Shown here one piece after another: positions 16,947 to 24,921 of a stretch of DNA of 64,000 nucleotides. The notes beneath the pieces are model-generated. The model saw nothing but the letters and a program-made list of their open reading frames with translations. It did no database searches and was not told where the DNA came from. This DNA comes from Candidatus Nitrosacidococcus tergens (GTDB lineage: Bacteria > Pseudomonadota > Gammaproteobacteria > Nitrosococcales > Nitrosococcaceae). The translations under genes and the position numbers were made by a program. The stretch lies in NCBI RefSeq assembly GCF_902810445.1, contig NZ_LR778175.1, positions 124,001-188,000 of the forward strand, written 5' to 3'. Numbering within the stretch: position 1 is the stretch's first letter; each line of letters begins with the position of its first letter.

Positions 16947-17387
16947 ATGAAACTAAAAAAATTTAGTAAATTATCCCATGTAAATAAGGGATTTACTTTA
17001 ATTGAATTATTAGTCGTATTAGTAATTTTAGGGCTGCTTGCAGGATTAGTAGGTCCGCAAGTTATGAAATACTTGGGTGGAGCGAAATCGGATTCAACCC
17101 GGCTGCAAATTGAAAATATTGCCTCTGTTCTTGATCTCTATCGTTTAGATGTAGGACATTATCCGAGTACATCTGAAGGGCTTCAGGCTCTAATAGAAGC
17201 ACCTGCTGGTGCTAAAAATTGGGATGGTCCTTACTTAAAGAAAAAGCAAGTACCTAAAGACTCATGGGGTAATGATTATCATTATCGCTCTCCTGGAGAG
17301 CACGGTCCCTTTGATATTTACTCTTTAGGCGCTGATGGGGTTGAAGGTGGAGAAAGAGAAAATCAAGATATTGTGAGCTGGGAATAG
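16947..17387 (+). CDS. gspG: Type II secretion major pseudopilin GspG
   Basis: Main subunit of the pseudopilus. The 146-residue protein has the type IV prepilin site KGFTLIELLVVLVILG; cleavage would follow Gly, with Glu at mature position 5. The body carries the GspG signature with DLYRLDVGHYPSTSEGLQAL, WDGPYLKK, PKDSWGNDYHYRSPG and SLGADGVEGG, whose loop binds calcium in characterised proteins. The ATG follows TTAGAGGAATATAAGG. Likely processed by a prepilin peptidase encoded elsewhere. Confidence 0.95.
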   Translation: MKLKKFSKLSHVNKGFTLIELLVVLVILGLLAGLVGPQVMKYLGGAKSDSTRLQIENIASVLDLYRLDVGHYPSTSEGLQALIEAPAGAKNWDGPYLKKKQVPKDSWGNDYHYRSPGEHGPFDIYSLGADGVEGGERENQDIVSWE

Positions 17388-17460
17388 TATTTCTATATAT
17401 TATTAGCCTAACTTGTTATTAGTAATTATTTGTCAACTAAACAAAAGAGTTTAAATCTGT

Positions 17461-17907
17461 TTGACTGCTAAAAACCAAATAGGATTTACTTTAGTTGAAT
17501 TACTGGTTGTATTAGCCCTTGCTGGGCTTATGATATCTTTGGTCCCTCCTATGCTAGAGGGTAAAATAGCGGGTACTGAAATAAGGGGGGCAGCACGAAG
17601 ATTGGCTGCTGGGTTAAAGTATACCCGTAGCTATGCGATCGCTTATCATAAAGAAGCTGCCCTCACTTTGGATTTAGAAAGTCGTAGCTTTATGATTACA
17701 GATAGGAAACGTAAATATGCTCTTCCTAATAATTTAGAAATTTCTCTAGTTACCGCACGCTCTCAAGTAGATTCGGATAAATCGGGTAAAATTAAGTTTT
17801 TCCCAGATGGGACTTCTACTGGAGGACGAGTTACCCTAGGGCGGGGAACAAGTAAATATCAAGTAGATATTAATTGGCTTACAGGTCAAATTAAAATCCT
17901 TGATTAA
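17461..17907 (+). CDS. gspH: Type II secretion minor pseudopilin GspH
   Basis: A 148-residue minor pseudopilin. The prepilin motif QIGFTLVELLVVLALAG is near the N-terminus, and the body has GAARRLAAGLKYTRSYAIAYHKEAAL, typical of GspH/FimT proteins. The only usable start in frame is TTG 17461, with no clear ribosome site and a 73-base gap after gspG, so expression may be lower. The 3' end overlaps gspI by eight bases. Confidence 0.85.
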   Translation: MTAKNQIGFTLVELLVVLALAGLMISLVPPMLEGKIAGTEIRGAARRLAAGLKYTRSYAIAYHKEAALTLDLESRSFMITDRKRKYALPNNLEISLVTARSQVDSDKSGKIKFFPDGTSTGGRVTLGRGTSKYQVDINWLTGQIKILD

Positions 17908-18313
17908 ATACGAAAAAGGATTCTCCCTGCTGGAAGTACTCGTTGCATTTGCAATTTTGAGTATTTCCTTAGGTGTCCTGCTGCAAATATTTTCAACAGG
18001 AATGAGTGCAAGTCAGCTCTCAGAGGAATATACGTATGCTACTTCACTTGCCGAATCTAAATTAGCTACTATCGGTACAGAGACCCTCTATTTAGAAGGA
18101 GTTAATGAAGGGGAATTTGATGAGAAATATCATTGGCGTACGACCGTGATACTTTATGAACAGCTCGATCCAACTCAAGGATTAAACGGGGGAGTTAATA
18201 ACCAAGCAGGTCTAATCCCTGTATTATATAAAATAAAAGTTGAAGTATTTTGGAAATCTACTTATAAAAAGCGAATAGTTACTTTAAACACATTTAGGTT
18301 AGGATCAATATAA
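17900..18313 (+). CDS. gspI: Type II secretion minor pseudopilin GspI
   Basis: A 137-residue minor pseudopilin with prepilin motif KGFSLLEVLVAFAILS and the GspI-type region EYTYATSLAESKLATIGTE. It starts at TTG 17900 inside the end of gspH, suggesting translational coupling. It would cap the pseudopilus with GspJ and GspK, which are not in this window. The next gene belongs to a different family, so the secretion run ends here. Confidence 0.85.
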   Translation: MIKYEKGFSLLEVLVAFAILSISLGVLLQIFSTGMSASQLSEEYTYATSLAESKLATIGTETLYLEGVNEGEFDEKYHWRTTVILYEQLDPTQGLNGGVNNQAGLIPVLYKIKVEVFWKSTYKKRIVTLNTFRLGSI

Positions 18314-18340
18314 GTAAAATTAATTGTTTAAACTAAAATA

Positions 18341-18673
18341 ATGAAGGACTGGGTGTACTTAGGGATTGCTATTCTAAGTGAAGTGATTGCTGCAACTGCA
18401 CTTAAGGAAAGTGATAATTTTTCTAAACCTTTATTTACAACTATAGTTATTCTTGGTTATTTGAATGCTTTTTACCTCTTTTCTCTGACACTCCGCACAA
18501 TACCGTTGGGTATCGCCTATGCTATATGGGCAGGGGCTGGTGTTGTGTTAGTAGCTATATCTGCTTGGATAATTTATGGACAAAAATTAGATTTAGCTGC
18601 TATTGTCGGCATGGGGTTTATCATACTAGGTATTTTGGTAATGAATATCTTTTCAAAATCTATAGCACATTAA
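18341..18673 (+). CDS. Small multidrug resistance (EmrE-type) efflux protein
   Basis: Four-helix proton-coupled antiporter that exports cationic drugs or related compounds as a dimer. The 110-residue protein matches EmrE closely in layout: essential E14 in ILSEVIAAT, GIAYAIWAGAGVVLV (with the conserved Tyr and Trp of helix 3) and YGQKLDLAAIVGMGFIILG. It is just after gspI on the same strand. Substrate cannot be read from sequence; guanidinium exporters (Gdx/SugE) are a related alternative, but the GIAYAIW motif favours the EmrE side. Confidence 0.88.
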   Translation: MKDWVYLGIAILSEVIAATALKESDNFSKPLFTTIVILGYLNAFYLFSLTLRTIPLGIAYAIWAGAGVVLVAISAWIIYGQKLDLAAIVGMGFIILGILVMNIFSKSIAH

Positions 18674-18769
18674 ATCGTATTTAAGCTAGAATTTGCTATT
18701 CAATATATTTAATCCTTTATTCAATTCAAATCACCTATTATTTTGATAGATCAATTTTTTGATTAAACA

Positions 18770-19171
18770 ATGAAAAAATTTATTTTCACCTTCATTATTG
18801 TTAGTTCAGTGAGTCTCTTAGCAGGTTGTCCTCAAATAGATAGCTATAAATATATGGCCTTTGGCATGGAGGATGAGCTTCCTCCTCGAACTGAAGAAGC
18901 TGCAAGAGCACAGTTTAAGGATTCTAACTTAATTTATCATGAAACTACTGAATCCGATGTACGAAAGTTGTTGGGTACACCAGATAAAATAGAGGAAGAG
19001 GAAGAACATACAGTCTACCAGTATACTAAAGATGTTCCTGTAGAGGGGCATTGGAGCAATGATCAAGGGACTACTTATGTAGTTAAGTATGAATTTGATA
19101 CAGAGGGAAAATTAGTAGATAAAGAATATGCCACTCGACCTATGGGAATATCTGATCCACCTCACCCATAG
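18770..19171 (+). CDS. BamE/SmpA-like lipoprotein, function unknown
   Basis: A 133-residue predicted lipoprotein. The signal peptide ends with lipobox LLAGC, so Cys20 should be lipidated, and the following PQ permits outer-membrane sorting. The mature part contains TTESDVRKLLGTPDKIEE followed by VYQY, the pattern of the BamE/SmpA fold, though shorter and more acidic than BamE. I do not call it BamE. It is flanked by unrelated genes and offers no operon clue. Confidence 0.6.
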   Translation: MKKFIFTFIIVSSVSLLAGCPQIDSYKYMAFGMEDELPPRTEEAARAQFKDSNLIYHETTESDVRKLLGTPDKIEEEEEHTVYQYTKDVPVEGHWSNDQGTTYVVKYEFDTEGKLVDKEYATRPMGISDPPHP

Positions 19172-19192
19172 TAACTCATTTAGTGGAATATT

Positions 19193-19441
19193 TTAACTTT
19201 TATCTATTTGGATAGCTTGCATCATATCTTGTAATGTAAAAGGCCAGTTTAGTACAGCTTGTGTTTTGGTATTAAAGAGTACTGGAATTTTTGTTCCATA
19301 ACAATCGATTAGCCGAGAATCGTCTCCAATCTCCACTTCTTTCACAACTAGATGAGGTATTTGAGCAATAAGTACCCGTGCCTCATCGCATAAATGGCAA
19401 CCAGCGGTATGATATAGGATAAATTCTGTAGGGATTTCCAT
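19193..19441 (-). CDS. Glutaredoxin-like protein (DUF836 type)
   Basis: An 82-residue thioredoxin-fold protein with redox motif CHLC near residue 15, then EVEIGDDSRLIDCYGTKIPVLF, where the cis-proline IPV is the glutaredoxin feature. It belongs to the small family often annotated 'glutaredoxin family protein'. Its redox partner is unknown. It is divergent from nfi, with 60 bases between starts. Confidence 0.82.
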   Translation of the reverse strand: MEIPTEFILYHTAGCHLCDEARVLIAQIPHLVVKEVEIGDDSRLIDCYGTKIPVLFNTKTQAVLNWPFTLQDMMQAIQIDKS

Positions 19442-19501
19442 AGTTTATCATCCTAGCTTAAAGGAAATAGATATACATTAACACAATAATGATTAGCTTC
19501 C

Positions 19502-20158
19502 ATGACTTGGTCTGATTTTCCTAATTTTCTTAATGAAGCAAGAGAGCAACAACAGCGACTTTCTGATCAAGTGATTAGGGAGGATTGTTTTAAAGAAATA
19601 GGGATCGTTGCAGGAGTAGATGTAGGGTTTGAAGAACAAGGTAAAATTACCCGAGCAGCAGCAGTAACTTTGTCTCTTAACGACTTAAAGGTAATAGAAG
19701 AGGTAGTTATACGACAACCGACTCAATTACCTTATATGCCGGGTTTTTTGTCTTTCCGTGAATGCCCTGCCATATTAATTGCCTTAGCAAGGTTAAATAA
19801 AACACCAGATTTAATTTTCTGTGACGGTCATGGGATCGCTCACCCGAGGAGATTTGGTAATGCCTGTCATGTAGGTGTAGAAACAAATATCCCTAGTATT
19901 GGTGTAGGTAAATCCCGTTTAATTGGAAAACACGATCCAGTTCCAGATACAGTAGGTAGTTGGGTGCCTTTAATAGATAAAAATGAAACTATCGGTGTAG
20001 TATTGCGCACCAAAGTAGGGGTACGACCTATTTTCATCTCTATAGGACATAAAATAAGTTTACAAACTGCGATTAAATATACCACCGCTTGTGTTATCCG
20101 GTATCGATTACCTGAGCCTACTCGCCTAGCCGATAAATTAGCAAGCAATAGAAAATAG
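19502..20158 (+). CDS. nfi: Endonuclease V (deoxyinosine 3' endonuclease)
   Basis: Repair nuclease that nicks DNA one base past deoxyinosine. The 218-residue protein has AGVDVGFEE (catalytic Asp), PYMPGFLSFRECPAILIAL (PYIP wedge motif as PYMP and a conserved Glu), FCDGHGIAHPRRFGNACHVG (second catalytic Asp) and GVGKSRLIG. These are all the Endo V landmarks. Length is normal. It is separated by 28 bases from rlmB, probably in the same transcript. Confidence 0.94.
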   Translation: MTWSDFPNFLNEAREQQQRLSDQVIREDCFKEIGIVAGVDVGFEEQGKITRAAAVTLSLNDLKVIEEVVIRQPTQLPYMPGFLSFRECPAILIALARLNKTPDLIFCDGHGIAHPRRFGNACHVGVETNIPSIGVGKSRLIGKHDPVPDTVGSWVPLIDKNETIGVVLRTKVGVRPIFISIGHKISLQTAIKYTTACVIRYRLPEPTRLADKLASNRK

Positions 20159-20186
20159 TAAGTAATTATCGTTTTTTTAGCAACTT

Positions 20187-20972
20187 ATGAGCAAAAAATA
20201 TAAAAACCGCCATAGAGAAAATAGCCGTCAAGAAAGCTTTTCCTACGGATTACACTCAGTGTGTAGCGTACTTACAGAGGAGAGTATAAAAATTATCTCC
20301 CTCTGGATCAATCAGAATCGAGAAGATCAGCAGGTGGAAAAAATTAAAATCCTTGCTCATGCTCGAGGAATTACTCCTTTTTTTGTTTCTCAAAAAGATC
20401 TTGATACTCTTAGCTTAGGTGCGAATCATCAAGGAGTTGTCATTCAATTTTTAACCCAATTACCTGCTACTGAAGATCAATTACTTACCCTATTGAAAGA
20501 TTTAACTGATCCTCCCTTTTTGCTTATTTTAGATAGTATTCAGGATCCTCACAATCTAGGTGCTTGTCTACGTACTGCAGAGGCAGCAGGTGTCCATGGT
20601 GTAATTGCTCCTAAAGATCAAGCAGCACCGATAACACCTACAGTACGTAAAGTAGCCAGCGGTGCAGCAGAGCGAGTTCCCTTTATCACCGTAACTAATT
20701 TAACTAAAACTATAGATAAATTAAAAGATCAAGGAGTGTGGATAGTTGGTGCAGTAGTTAGTGAAGCAACATCGCTCTATCAAATGAAATTAAAGGGTTC
20801 TATTGCTGTGGTATTAGGTGCTGAAGGTAAAGGATTAAGAAGGTTAGTACAAGCACATTGTGATTACTTAATATCTATTCCTATGTGTGGTGCAATCGGT
20901 AGCTTAAATGTTTCTGTAGCTACCGGTGTTTTTCTTTTCGAGATTCAACGCCAACGAGGATATTTAAATTAA
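20187..20972 (+). CDS. rlmB: 23S rRNA (guanosine-2251-2'-O)-methyltransferase RlmB
   Basis: SPOUT-class methyltransferase modifying G2251 in the ribosomal P-loop. The 261-residue protein has an N-terminal substrate-binding domain (YGLHSVCSVL) and C-terminal SPOUT motifs: ILDSIQDPHNLGACLRTAEAAG, VLGAEGKGLRRLVQAHCD and IPMCGAIGSLNVSVATGV, forming the trefoil-knot SAM site. IPMCGAIGSLNVSVA with QDPHNLGA is typical of RlmB. It is followed by the rpsF promoter. Confidence 0.93.
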   Translation: MSKKYKNRHRENSRQESFSYGLHSVCSVLTEESIKIISLWINQNREDQQVEKIKILAHARGITPFFVSQKDLDTLSLGANHQGVVIQFLTQLPATEDQLLTLLKDLTDPPFLLILDSIQDPHNLGACLRTAEAAGVHGVIAPKDQAAPITPTVRKVASGAAERVPFITVTNLTKTIDKLKDQGVWIVGAVVSEATSLYQMKLKGSIAVVLGAEGKGLRRLVQAHCDYLISIPMCGAIGSLNVSVATGVFLFEIQRQRGYLN

Positions 20973-20995
20973 TTAGGTTTAAACTTAGGGATTTT

Positions 20996-21024
20996 TTGTG
21001 ATTTATCGATAGCTATCGTATAAT
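20996..21024 (+). promoter_or_regulatory. Sigma-70 promoter of the rpsF operon with palindromic spacer
   Basis: -35 TTGTGA (20996-21001), 17-base spacer, -10 TATAAT (21019-21024), about 100 bases before rpsF. The spacer ends with the perfect 12-base palindrome CGATAGCTATCG (21007-21018) abutting the -10 box, which could be a regulator site. Confidence 0.72.
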
Positions 21025-21074
21025 TTCCATCTCTATATAGAATATAGAGTAAAGATTACTATTATTTATCTCCT

Positions 21075-21101
21075 TGCTACCTTACTTAAAGAGGGTAGCT
21101 T
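21075..21101 (+). promoter_or_regulatory. Leader hairpin before rpsF, possible S6:S18 autoregulatory element
   Basis: The rpsF leader contains GCTACC and GGTAGC arms around a 12-base loop, 25-50 bases before the start. Many bacteria carry an S6:S18-binding leader at this place with a CCG triplet; here GGGGCCG precedes the start. The match is by position and partial sequence only, so the call is tentative. Confidence 0.35.
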
Positions 21102-21124
21102 TTATAAACCATAAGGGGCCGTAT

Positions 21125-21532
21125 ATGAGACATTATGAGATTGTATTTTTAACCCACCCAGATCAAAGTAATCAAGTGCCTACTATGATTGATCGGTATC
21201 GTCAAATTGTTGAAAAGGATGGTGGATTTATACATAGATTAGAAGATTGGGGTCGACGCCAGCTTGCCTATCCAATTCAAAAAGTTTATAAAGCTCACTA
21301 TGTATTAATGAATATCGAGTGCACTTCTGTGGCACTTGAAGAATTAAATAATGCTTTTCGATTTAATGATGCCATACTAAGGAATATAGCTATTCGTAGA
21401 AATGAGGCAATTACTGAACCTTCGTTTTTAGTTAAAGGCGAAGAGATAGGGCACCATCATGATTCTCATTCAAATTATTCTAGGCATAATAGGTTTGAAT
21501 CAGAGAATGAGGATGAAGATAGTAATACCTAG
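21125..21532 (+). CDS. rpsF: 30S ribosomal protein S6
   Basis: Small-subunit protein that binds S18 on the platform. Starting at ATG 21125 (AAGGGG seven bases upstream), the 135-residue protein reads MRHYEIVFLTHPDQS, then GGFIHRLEDWGRRQLAYPIQK and AHYVLMNIECT, the S6 core. A TTG at 21074 in frame is not the real start. The C-terminus has a His/Ser/acidic tail like the glutamate-tailed S6 of other Proteobacteria. First gene of rpsF-rpsR-rplI-dnaB; priB, found after rpsF in E. coli, is absent. Confidence 0.95.
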   Translation: MRHYEIVFLTHPDQSNQVPTMIDRYRQIVEKDGGFIHRLEDWGRRQLAYPIQKVYKAHYVLMNIECTSVALEELNNAFRFNDAILRNIAIRRNEAITEPSFLVKGEEIGHHHDSHSNYSRHNRFESENEDEDSNT

Positions 21533-21624
21533 TAACTAAATAATAATGAGCACTTATTCGGTGTTAAAATTTTAGTTTTTTGATTATTAACTATTATATT
21601 GCGATAGGTTATAGAAGATAGATT

Positions 21625-21849
21625 ATGGCACATTATTTTCGACGTAAAAAATTTTGTCGTTTCACAGCCGAAGGCGTTAAGGAAATTGATTATAAAGATC
21701 TAGCAACCCTTAGAGATTATATTACTGAAACAGGTAGAATTATACCTAGTAGAATTGTAGGAACTAAAACAAAATATCAACGACAATTATCTAAGGCAAT
21801 TAAGCGTGCACGCTATTTAGCACTGCTCCCTTACTGTGATCACCATTAA
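21625..21849 (+). CDS. rpsR: 30S ribosomal protein S18
   Basis: A 74-residue small-subunit protein partnering S6. RRKKFCRFTAEGVKEIDYKD, LRDYITETGRIIPSRIVGT and the basic QLSKAIKRARYLALLPY are the S18 signature. It sits 92 bases after rpsF in the conserved order. Confidence 0.97.
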   Translation: MAHYFRRKKFCRFTAEGVKEIDYKDLATLRDYITETGRIIPSRIVGTKTKYQRQLSKAIKRARYLALLPYCDHH

Positions 21850-21892
21850 TTAGTTTGATTTTTAGATATTCATCAATATGTAGGAAAAGATT

Positions 21893-22345
21893 ATGGAAAT
21901 CATATTACTGGAGCAAGTATTAAATTTAGGAACCCTTGGGCATAAAGTATCTGTAAAATCAGGCTATGCAAGAAATTATCTAATTCCTAATGGTAAAGCA
22001 GTTCCTGCTACAAAGGAAAATGAGGCTTATTTTGAATCCCGTAGAGCAGAATTAGAAAAAGCTGAAACTGAACTCATCGCAGCAGCAGAAAAACGTAAAC
22101 AAGCAATAGAATCCTTAGGATCGATTACTATTTCTGCTAATGCAGGTGCTGAAGGTAAGCTATTTGGTTCAATTAGTGCTACAGATATTGCTGCTGCTAT
22201 GAATAAAGCGGGGGTTGAGGTGCATAAAAAAGAGATTAGGCTACCTGATGGACTATTGCGACAAGTAGGGGATTATAATCTAGAAATTTACTTACATTTA
22301 GATGTATTTGCACCAATTAAAGTAATTATTACTGCTGAATCTTAG
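21893..22345 (+). CDS. rplI: 50S ribosomal protein L9
   Basis: A 150-residue large-subunit protein binding 23S rRNA domain V. The N-terminal domain has VLNLGTLGHKVSVKSGYARNYLIPNGKAVPAT, followed by the long connecting helix rich in Glu/Lys/Ala (~42-78) and a C-terminal domain with GKLFGSISATDIAAAM. The ATG follows TAGGAAAAG. Normal length. Confidence 0.97.
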   Translation: MEIILLEQVLNLGTLGHKVSVKSGYARNYLIPNGKAVPATKENEAYFESRRAELEKAETELIAAAEKRKQAIESLGSITISANAGAEGKLFGSISATDIAAAMNKAGVEVHKKEIRLPDGLLRQVGDYNLEIYLHLDVFAPIKVIITAES

Positions 22346-22413
22346 AGAATTAGTATAAATATATTTAATTTGATTTTAAAAAAATATCCTATATTTTCTG
22401 TAGGGTATTTTAA

Positions 22414-23805
22414 ATGGGAGAAATAAGCAAATTTATTTATCAAGAACAAGAAGATAGGAGTTTTCACTCTCTAAAAATCCCTCCTCATTCTATAGAAGCA
22501 GAACAATCCGTATTAGGTGGATTATTATTAGATAATCAGGCTTGGGATCATATTGGTGATATTCTCAAGCCTGATGATTTTTATAAATCTGAGCATACTA
22601 TTTTATTTGATGGAATTAATAGGTTAATTGAAACCTCTCAACCTTGTGATGCAATTACTCTTTCGGAATATCTACGTGGTCAGCAAACTTTAGAAAAAGT
22701 AGGTGGGCTTCCTTATATTGTAGCTTTAGTACAAAATACTCCTACCGCTGCTAATATCAAGGCTTATGCAGATGTAGTACGGGAACGCTCTATTCTACGC
22801 CAAATCATTCATATTGGCACAGAGGTGGCACAGAGTGGTTATTTTCCTGAAGGTCGAGGAAGTAAGGAATTACTTGACGAGGCAGAGCAAAGAATCTTTG
22901 CTATAGCAGAGCAAGGTAATCGAGTTAGACAAAGCTTTTTTGATATAAAAGCACTATTAACAAAAGCGGTTGACCGAATTGCCTATTTACATGAACAAGA
23001 TAATCCCATTATTGGTGTTCCTTCAGGCTTTGTTGATTTTGATGCACTTACCTCTGGATTTGGGAAAGGAGATTTAGTCATTATTGCTGGTAGGCCTTCT
23101 ATGGGGAAAACCAGTTTTGCGATGAATATTGCAGAATATGCTGCAGTAAAGCAACACTTATCTATTGCTATATTTAGCATGGAAATGCCTGCAGATCAGT
23201 TAGTGATGAGAATGATGTCTTCTACAGGACGTATCGATCAGGGGCGAGTAAGAACAGGACGCTTGAGAGATGAAGATTGGCCTAAACTAACAATAGCCAT
23301 TAAATCTTTAAATGAGGCTCCTATTTTTATTGATGATACTCCAGCTCTTTCTCCCTCAGAATTACGGGCTCGCATTCGTAGGCTAATCAGAGAACAGGGA
23401 AATTTAGGGCTTATTCTGATTGATTATTTACAACTCATGCAAATACCGGGTAGTAAAGAAAATCGTGCTACAGAGATTTCTGAAATCTCTCGAAATCTAA
23501 AGGTCATTGCCAAAGAGTTCAATGTACCTGTTCTTGCTCTATCCCAGCTTAATCGTAGCCTAGAAGGAAGACCTAGTAAAAAACCTGTTATGTCCGATCT
23601 TCGGGAATCTGGGGCTATTGAACAAGATGCGGATTTAATTATTTTTATTTACCGAGATGAAGTCTATAACGAAGATAGTCCAGAGAAAGGCACTGCTGAG
23701 ATTATTATAGGGAAACAACGTAATGGTCCTATTGGTACAGTACGCCTAACTTTTAGGGGAGAATACACTCGGTTTGAAAATTACACTCAAGATCCTTATG
23801 AGTAA
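22414..23805 (+). CDS. dnaB: Replicative DNA helicase DnaB
   Basis: Hexameric helicase that unwinds DNA at the replication fork. The 463-residue protein has the N-terminal primase-interaction domain (PPHSIEAEQSVLGGLLLDNQ) and a RecA-like motor with Walker A GRPSMGKTSFAM (~227-238), Walker B LILIDYLQLM, a KEFNVPVLALSQLNR motif and DLRESGAIEQDADLI. No intein or insertion is seen. It follows rplI, as in many Gammaproteobacteria, and precedes alr by 41 bases. Confidence 0.97.
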   Translation: MGEISKFIYQEQEDRSFHSLKIPPHSIEAEQSVLGGLLLDNQAWDHIGDILKPDDFYKSEHTILFDGINRLIETSQPCDAITLSEYLRGQQTLEKVGGLPYIVALVQNTPTAANIKAYADVVRERSILRQIIHIGTEVAQSGYFPEGRGSKELLDEAEQRIFAIAEQGNRVRQSFFDIKALLTKAVDRIAYLHEQDNPIIGVPSGFVDFDALTSGFGKGDLVIIAGRPSMGKTSFAMNIAEYAAVKQHLSIAIFSMEMPADQLVMRMMSSTGRIDQGRVRTGRLRDEDWPKLTIAIKSLNEAPIFIDDTPALSPSELRARIRRLIREQGNLGLILIDYLQLMQIPGSKENRATEISEISRNLKVIAKEFNVPVLALSQLNRSLEGRPSKKPVMSDLRESGAIEQDADLIIFIYRDEVYNEDSPEKGTAEIIIGKQRNGPIGTVRLTFRGEYTRFENYTQDPYE

Positions 23806-23846
23806 AAATTATATATAATTAGTAAATAAGTGAATTAAATTCCCTC

Positions 23847-24917
23847 TTGGATTATCCTCAAGCACTTATTGATACAGCTGCTCTGCAGCATAATTTAAAT
23901 ATAGTACGCAAAAAAGCACCTCATAGTAAGGTTATAGGAATTATTAAGGCAGATGGTTACGGTCATGGTATTGTAGAAGTAGCAAAATCCCTAATCAAAG
24001 GTGTAGATTCTTTTGGCGTTGCTAGATTACAAGAAGGGATTCATCTACGACAAGATGGAATACATTGCCCTATTATCTTACTTAGTGGCATTTCAAATAA
24101 AGCAGATCTAGAGCACGCTGCTACTCATAATTTAAATTTAGTAATTCACCATATCACTCAGCTAGAGCTATTGCAGCAGGTAGTACTCCCTAATCCTATT
24201 TCCGTATGGGTTAAAGTGGATACTGGTATGCACCGCTTGGGATTTCCTCCTCAACAGATTCATGAAGTTATTACATTGCTCCGTAACTGTTCATCAGTTT
24301 TATCTATTATTGGTCTGATGAGTCATTTTGCTAATGCTGATAAATTTAGTGATTCGTTTACTCTAACTCAATTAGAAATTTTTAATCATCTAAAAATTAA
24401 TCTTCCTCGTAGTTTTGCAAATTCAGCAGCAATTATGATTTATCCCCAATCTCAATTGGATTGGGTGCGTCCTGGATTAATGCTTTATGGTATCTCTCCC
24501 TTTAAAGATAGTACAGGATCAGAATTGAATCTTAAATCTGTCATGACCTTAAAAAGCCGATTAATCGCTATTCAACATTTACATACTGGAGATAAAGTAG
24601 GCTACGACTCCACTTGGATTTGCCCAAAATCTATGCCAGTAGGTATAGTTGCATTAGGCTATGGGGATGGTTACCCACGCCATATCCAAAATGAAACTCC
24701 TATGCTAGTGAATGGAGCTTTTGTTCCTATTATTGGGCGAATCTCCATGGATATGATTACCTTAGATTTACGCACTCAGCCTAATGCTACAGTTGGAGAT
24801 CCAGTAATTGCTTGGGGGGCAGGATTGCCCATAGAAAGAATTGCCCACCGTGCTGGTACAATTCCTTATGAACTTGTATGCCAAGTTACCCCAAGAGTAC
24901 CTAGAGTTTTACTTTAA
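23847..24917 (+). CDS. alr: Alanine racemase
   Basis: PLP enzyme making D-alanine for peptidoglycan. In the 356-residue protein the PLP lysine is in VIGIIKADGYGHG (~residue 34), followed by FGVARLQEGIHLR, VKVDTGMHRLGF, NSAAIM, VRPGLMLYGISP, VALGYGDGYPRH and IIGRISMDMITLDL, all family motifs. The start is TTG 23847, the only in-frame candidate near the conserved N-terminus, without a clear ribosome site. The radA start is four bases after its stop, so translation is probably coupled. Confidence 0.95.
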   Translation: MDYPQALIDTAALQHNLNIVRKKAPHSKVIGIIKADGYGHGIVEVAKSLIKGVDSFGVARLQEGIHLRQDGIHCPIILLSGISNKADLEHAATHNLNLVIHHITQLELLQQVVLPNPISVWVKVDTGMHRLGFPPQQIHEVITLLRNCSSVLSIIGLMSHFANADKFSDSFTLTQLEIFNHLKINLPRSFANSAAIMIYPQSQLDWVRPGLMLYGISPFKDSTGSELNLKSVMTLKSRLIAIQHLHTGDKVGYDSTWICPKSMPVGIVALGYGDGYPRHIQNETPMLVNGAFVPIIGRISMDMITLDLRTQPNATVGDPVIAWGAGLPIERIAHRAGTIPYELVCQVTPRVPRVLL

Positions 24918-24921
24918 TATT

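Noticed and set aside
24841..24921. Upstream extension of radA
   Set aside because: It overlaps the end of alr in another frame and lies before the conserved N-terminal zinc finger; ATG 24922 is preferred.
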